Below, piece by piece: positions 60,584-64,000 of a DNA stretch of 64,000 nt. The DNA comes from Amycolatopsis eburnea (GTDB taxonomy: Bacteria > Actinomycetota > Actinomycetes > Mycobacteriales > Pseudonocardiaceae), in NCBI RefSeq assembly GCF_003937945.1, contig NZ_RSEC01000014.1, positions 1 to 64,000 on the forward strand. Reading direction: 5' to 3'. Numbering within the stretch: position 1 is the first letter of the stretch; each line of letters starts with the position of its first letter. A program made the position numbers and the translations under genes. The notes beneath the pieces are model-generated. The model saw only the letters and a program-made list of their open reading frames with translations, ran no database searches and was not told the origin of the DNA.

Positions 60584-61651
60584 CTAGGCGTCGATCTCGA
60601 CGTCCCCGACCGGGACGGAGATGCAGAGCTGGATTTCTTCGTCTTCGTCGCCGGAGATCTCGCCCGTGCGCGCGTTGCGGACGCGCCCGGCGGTCTTCAG
60701 CTGGGTGCAGGAGAAGCAGATGCCCATCCGGCAGCCGTGCTCCGGCGAGAGCCCGGCCTCCTCGGCCTGCTCCAGCAACGGCTTCCCCGAGTTGGCGCAC
60801 TCCCGCCCGCTGCGCTTGAAGCGCACCTGCCCTTCCGCGGCGGACGTGTCGAAGGTCAACGCCGGCGGCGTGAACTCTTCGGTGTGCACGCGTTCACCCA
60901 GCTGGTCGCGGACGGCGTCCATCAGCGGCTTCGGGCCGCAGACGAACGTCTCCGCGTCGCGGAACCACGGCGCGACCTGCTCGAGGTGCTCCGGCGTGAA
61001 GAAGCCGCGCAGTTCGCCGCCCTTCGTGTGGGTGTAGGCGTGCACCACCCGCAGGCCCGGGTGCCGCGTGGCGAGTTCGGCCAGTTCGGTGCGGTAGAGC
61101 GCGTCGGCCGGCCCGTTCGAGTACTGCACGAACACGATCTCGCCGGCGTGGCCCTCGTCGACCAGGGTGCGGGCCATCGCGAGCACCGGCGTGATGCCGC
61201 TGCCGCCCGCGATCAGCAGCACGCGGTCCGGCCGGGCGGCCGGCAGCGTGAACGCACCGTCCGGAGTGGACAGGTTGACCACCGAGCCGACGCCGATCGC
61301 GCGGTTCAGGTGGCCGGACACCAGGCCCTGCTCCTTGACCGTGAACTCCAGTTCGCCGTCGTACTGCGAACCGCACGGCGAATAGCACCGCGTGCGCCGG
61401 ACGCCGTCGATCTCCACCTGCAGGCGGACGTACTGGCCCGCGGTGAAGCCCGGCCACGCGCGGCTCGGCCGCACCGTGAGGGTGACGCTGTCCGGCGTCT
61501 GCTTGCGCACCGCCGTGACCAGCCCGCGGATCTCGCGGCGGACCAGCATCGGGTCGACGAGCTCGAGGTACCGGTCCATCCCGTGCGGCGTCAGCAGCGC
61601 CTCGGCCAGCGAGGCGAGGCCGCGCACCCGCCGGGGGATGAGCGCCGTCAT
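60584..61651 (-). CDS. Ferredoxin reductase with C-terminal 2Fe-2S domain (DesC-like)
   Basis: 355 residues from the ATG at 61651 with GAGGAGG 6 nt upstream. FAD-binding domain (CYSPCGSQ, GLVSGHLN), NAD(P)-binding domain (LLIAGGSGITPVLAMARTL, FVCGPKPLMDAVRDQL) and a C-terminal plant-type ferredoxin domain with ligands in EHGCRMGICFSC and a fourth Cys in LCISVPVG. It passes electrons from NAD(P)H to the desaturase encoded next. The pair is analogous to desCB of Pseudomonas and to Rv3230c-desA3 of mycobacteria. Confidence 0.92.
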   Translation of the reverse strand: MTALIPRRVRGLASLAEALLTPHGMDRYLELVDPMLVRREIRGLVTAVRKQTPDSVTLTVRPSRAWPGFTAGQYVRLQVEIDGVRRTRCYSPCGSQYDGELEFTVKEQGLVSGHLNRAIGVGSVVNLSTPDGAFTLPAARPDRVLLIAGGSGITPVLAMARTLVDEGHAGEIVFVQYSNGPADALYRTELAELATRHPGLRVVHAYTHTKGGELRGFFTPEHLEQVAPWFRDAETFVCGPKPLMDAVRDQLGERVHTEEFTPPALTFDTSAAEGQVRFKRSGRECANSGKPLLEQAEEAGLSPEHGCRMGICFSCTQLKTAGRVRNARTGEISGDEDEEIQLCISVPVGDVEIDA

Positions 61652-61666
61652 CGGTCCTCCTCGGTT

Positions 61667-61699
61667 ACAGTGAACGACTGTACACTGAACAGTGCACTG
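61667..61699. promoter_or_regulatory. DesT/FabR-like operator of the desaturase operon
   Basis: An 18-bp dyad AGTGAAC-GACT-GTACACT (61669-61686; 6 of 7 arm bases match) lies between the reductase and the TetR gene, followed by CACTG-AA-CAGTG (61683-61694) and CAGTGCACTG (61690-61699). TACAGT on the minus strand (61682-61677) would be a -10 covered by the repressor. Confidence 0.7.
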
Positions 61700-61742
61700 C
61701 AGGAGTGGAGCCGCTGTCAACGCGGAGAGGCGAGGATGTGAC

Positions 61743-62396
61743 GTGAGCAACGCGGTGGACATCCGTACGCTGGAGGTCGTGTCCGAAGAACCGGTGAGCC
61801 GCCAGGAGCGCAAGCAGCGCACGCGCCAGGCGTTGCTGGACACGGCCTTGGAGCTGCTGGCGGACCGCCCGTTCGCCACGCTTTCCCTGCGCGAGGTCGC
61901 GAAGGGCGCCGGACTGGTGCCGACGGCGTTCTACCGGCACTTCGCCACGATGGAGGAACTCGGCGTCGCGCTCGTCGAAGAAGCGACGCGCACGCTGCGC
62001 GGCATGATGCGCTCGGCCCGCACCGACCCGGACACCTACCAGGGGATGATCAGCGCCTCGGTGGCCACGGTGCACCAATTCGTGCGGGCCAACGAGGACC
62101 ATTTCCGGTTCCTGACCCGCGAGCGCTACGGCGGCGGGCCGCTCGCCCGCGCCATCGCCGTCGAACTGCGCATGTTCTCCGGCGATCTCGCGATCGACCT
62201 CGCGCGGTTCACCCCGCTGCGGTCGTGGAGCACCGAAGACCTGCACATGCTGGCCGACTTGATCGTTTCCGTGATGATCACGACGACCGTCGAACTGCTG
62301 GAAGCCCGCCCAGGTGAGGACGCGAAAATCACCGGAACGGCGGAAAAACGGCTGCGGTTGATCCTGCTCGGCATCCCGCACTGGAAAACTCGCTGA
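61743..62396 (+). CDS. TetR-family repressor of FabR/DesT type
   Basis: 217 residues from GTG 61743 with GAGGATG upstream. The N-terminal HTH (LDTALELLADRPFATLSLREVAKGAGLVPTAFYRHFATMEELGVALV) is close in pattern to FabR and DesT, which sense the balance of saturated and unsaturated acyl-CoA. The C-terminal helices would bind acyl thioesters. Being divergent from the desaturase operon across a 91-nt region full of AGTG/CACT dyads, it most likely represses that operon and itself. Confidence 0.88.
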   Translation: MSNAVDIRTLEVVSEEPVSRQERKQRTRQALLDTALELLADRPFATLSLREVAKGAGLVPTAFYRHFATMEELGVALVEEATRTLRGMMRSARTDPDTYQGMISASVATVHQFVRANEDHFRFLTRERYGGGPLARAIAVELRMFSGDLAIDLARFTPLRSWSTEDLHMLADLIVSVMITTTVELLEARPGEDAKITGTAEKRLRLILLGIPHWKTR

Positions 62397-62519
62397 ACGT
62401 TTCCCGCACGGCGTTCGTATTTCCCGGCAGAACCCCGAGACTTGCGACTCACGTCACTGGGGACTGTCGGTCCGGCGTGGTACAACCCTCGGATCGTGCC
62501 TCGCCGATGAGGAGGTCGT

Positions 62520-63632
62520 GTGACGGACAGCGAACAGAGTCAGCAGCTCACCGTGGGTGTGGTGACCGAGTCACGCCCCGGGGAGCGCCGGGTGGCCGTG
62601 GTGCCCAAGCTGGTCGGGCGGCTGGCGCAGCGAGGGCTGCGCGTGGTCGTCGAACCGGGTGCCGGGGCCGGGGCCCACCTGAGTGACGACGCGTACACCC
62701 AAGCGGGCGCCGAACTCGGCGACGCGTGGGGCGCGCGGATCGTCGTGAAGGTCAACCCGCCCACACCGGACGAGGTCGCGAAGCTGAGCCGGGGTGCCGT
62801 GCTCGTCGGCTTCCTCGACCCGCGCGGCAATCCCGACGGACTGGCGAAGCTCGAAGAAGCGGGCCTGCGCGCGTTCGCGATGGAAGCGATCCCGCGGATC
62901 TCCCGGGCGCAGGCGATGGACGCGCTGTCGTCGCAGGCCAGCATCGGCGGCTACCGCGCCGTGCTGCTCGCGGCGCAGAAGCTGCCGCGCTTCTTCCCGA
63001 TGCTCACCACCGCGGCCGGGACCGTGCCGCCAGCGAAGGTACTCGTACTCGGCGCCGGGGTCGCCGGCCTGCAGGCGCTCGCCACGGCCAAGCGGCTCGG
63101 CGCGCAGACCACCGGCTACGACGTCCGGCCCGAGGTCGCCGAGCAGGTCAAGTCGCTCGGCGCGCAGTTCCTCGACCTCGGCATCGAGGCGGTCGGCGAA
63201 GGCGGGTACGCCCGCGAGCTGACGGCCGACGAGCGCGAGGAGCAGCAGCGGCGGCTCACCGAGGCGATCACGAAGTTCGACGTCGTGATCACCACCGCGC
63301 TGGTGCCGGGCCGCAAGGCACCGACGCTGGTCACCGCGGACGCCGTCAAGGGCATGCCCGCCGGGTCGGTCGTGGTCGACCTCGCGGGCGAAACCGGCGG
63401 CAACTGCGAGCTGACGAAGCCGGGCGAGGACGTCGTGGAGCACGACGTCACCATCTCCTCCCCGCTGAACCTGCCCGCCGAAATGCCTTCGCACGCCAGC
63501 GAGCTGTACGCGCGCAACGTCGTCGAGCTGCTGGAGCTGCTCGTGACGAAGGAAGGCGCGCTGGAGCTGAACTTCGAAGACGAGATCGTCGCCGGTGCCT
63601 GCGTGGCCGGGCGCGAAGGGAGCCCGTCGTGA
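62520..63632 (+). CDS. pntAA: NAD(P) transhydrogenase subunit alpha, domain I (PntAA)
   Basis: 370 residues from GTG 62520 with AGGAGG upstream. Soluble NAD(H)-binding part of the proton-translocating transhydrogenase, which makes NADPH from NADH. N-terminal AlaDH/PNT domain (GVVTESRPGERRVAVVPKLV), NAD loop VLVLGAGVAGLQALATAKRLGAQTTGYDVRPE (about residue 175 on), and ITTALVPGRKAPTLVTADAV. A split alpha subunit is the usual actinobacterial form. The stop overlaps the next start as GTGA. Confidence 0.95.
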   Translation: MTDSEQSQQLTVGVVTESRPGERRVAVVPKLVGRLAQRGLRVVVEPGAGAGAHLSDDAYTQAGAELGDAWGARIVVKVNPPTPDEVAKLSRGAVLVGFLDPRGNPDGLAKLEEAGLRAFAMEAIPRISRAQAMDALSSQASIGGYRAVLLAAQKLPRFFPMLTTAAGTVPPAKVLVLGAGVAGLQALATAKRLGAQTTGYDVRPEVAEQVKSLGAQFLDLGIEAVGEGGYARELTADEREEQQRRLTEAITKFDVVITTALVPGRKAPTLVTADAVKGMPAGSVVVDLAGETGGNCELTKPGEDVVEHDVTISSPLNLPAEMPSHASELYARNVVELLELLVTKEGALELNFEDEIVAGACVAGREGSPS

Positions 63633-63943
63633 GTCCCCTGGTGCAGAACCTCGCGGTGCTCGTGCTCGCCGGGTTCGTCGGCTTCGCCGTCATCTCGAAG
63701 GTGCCCAACACGCTGCACACGCCGCTGATGTCCGGCACCAACGCCATCCACGGCATCGTGCTGCTGGGCGGCCTGGTCGTGCTCGGCCTCGGCGTCGACG
63801 GCGTCTTCAACAAGATCCTGCTGGTGATCGCGATCGCCTTCGGCACGATCAACGTCGTCGGCGGGTTCCTGGTCACCGACCGGATGCTGTCGATGTTCAA
63901 GGGCAAGAAGCCCGCTCCGGCCGATGAGGAGGAGACGAAGTGA
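63629..63943 (+). CDS. pntAB: NAD(P) transhydrogenase subunit alpha, membrane part (PntAB)
   Basis: 104 residues, GTG start in a GTGA overlap with pntAA. Three or four hydrophobic segments (LAVLVLAGFVGFAVISKVPNTLHTPLMSGTNAIHGIVLLGG), characteristic of the small domain II fragment with the conserved SGTNAIHG. It forms part of the proton channel with PntB. The C-terminus is short and charged. It overlaps pntB by the same GTGA pattern. Confidence 0.94.
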   Translation: MSPLVQNLAVLVLAGFVGFAVISKVPNTLHTPLMSGTNAIHGIVLLGGLVVLGLGVDGVFNKILLVIAIAFGTINVVGGFLVTDRMLSMFKGKKPAPADEEETK

Positions 63944-64000
63944 CCGACTTCATCGCGATCCTCTACATCATCGCGTTCGCCCTCTTCATCTACGGCCTGA
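63940..64000 (+). CDS. pntB: NAD(P) transhydrogenase subunit beta (PntB), 5' end only
   Basis: The window ends after 20 codons. GTG at 63940 overlaps the pntAB stop; the start TDFIAILYIIAFALFIYGL is the first membrane span typical of PntB. The remainder, carrying the rest of the channel and the NADP-binding domain III, lies outside the window. Confidence 0.85.
   Translation, partial: MTDFIAILYIIAFALFIYGL

Overview
The window is GC-rich chromosomal DNA from an actinobacterium, most likely a Pseudonocardiaceae member such as Amycolatopsis; the exact taxon cannot be proved from the sequence. The evidence is the strong G/C third-position bias, a mycothione reductase (mycothiol redox chemistry), a DUF2631 protein, and a block (14.7-24.2 kb) in the order DUF2631, dxr, rip1, ispG, GNAT, penicillin-binding lipoprotein, map. 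That order matches what I recall of the mycobacterial Rv2870c-Rv2861c region. I see no tRNA, rRNA, CRISPR array, IS element or prophage.

Layout. 0-14 kb: an efflux pump, then a secreted cassette made of a lectin-like beta-propeller protein, a 3051-residue RHS/YD-repeat polymorphic toxin ending in a YwqJ-type deaminase-like domain, and a SUKH-like immunity gene coupled by a TGATG overlap. 14-24 kb: isoprenoid (MEP pathway), site-2 protease and cell-wall housekeeping genes, interrupted by an AraC regulator/VOC pair and an 84-residue protein. 24-30 kb: an operon of ribbon-helix-helix protein, DUF4097 protein, ABC ATPase and permease; then a divergent GntR regulator/MFS exporter pair. 29-37 kb: a self-bracketed HTH regulator with a secreted S1 protease, mycothione reductase, an M15 peptidase lipoprotein, a second trypsin-like protease, a GNAT and bioF. 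37-49 kb: DEAD-box helicase and RIO kinase, FAD oxidoreductases, an MBL hydrolase, LysR and SUFU-domain proteins, acetyltransferases, YaaA, a hydroxyacid dehydrogenase and a VOC protein. 49-59 kb: proS with a membrane-anchored partner, a rhomboid-like/MprF-like fusion, a HAD phosphatase, a membrane protein under a double-palindrome promoter, YjbQ, and a two-component system. 59-64 kb: an acyl desaturase/ferredoxin-reductase operon facing its FabR/DesT-like TetR repressor, then pntAA-pntAB-pntB, cut by the window end.

Regulatory reading. Many genes have a TAnnnT hexamer 6-8 nt before the start codon and no Shine-Dalgarno sequence, which suggests leaderless transcripts; the hexamer TACGCT recurs at four of them. 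Several clear operator-like palindromes are visible: at the desaturase operon, the ribbon-helix-helix gene, the HTH/protease pair and the 55.6 kb promoter. Two dispersed repeat families are present: long GTGAAGGCC hairpins just after stop codons, and GTCATGAACGGGTCGTTCAC-like 20-mers. Between 43.9 and 56.7 kb five convergent gene pairs overlap tail to tail.

The points most worth following are the RHS-deaminase toxin with an apparent Glu-to-Leu change at the catalytic position, a remnant copy of the rip1 3' end lying in the ispG promoter, an exact 31-bp repeat upstream of dxr, the rhomboid-like/MprF-like fusion, and the operator architectures. All family calls were made by eye from sequence and memory, without database searches.
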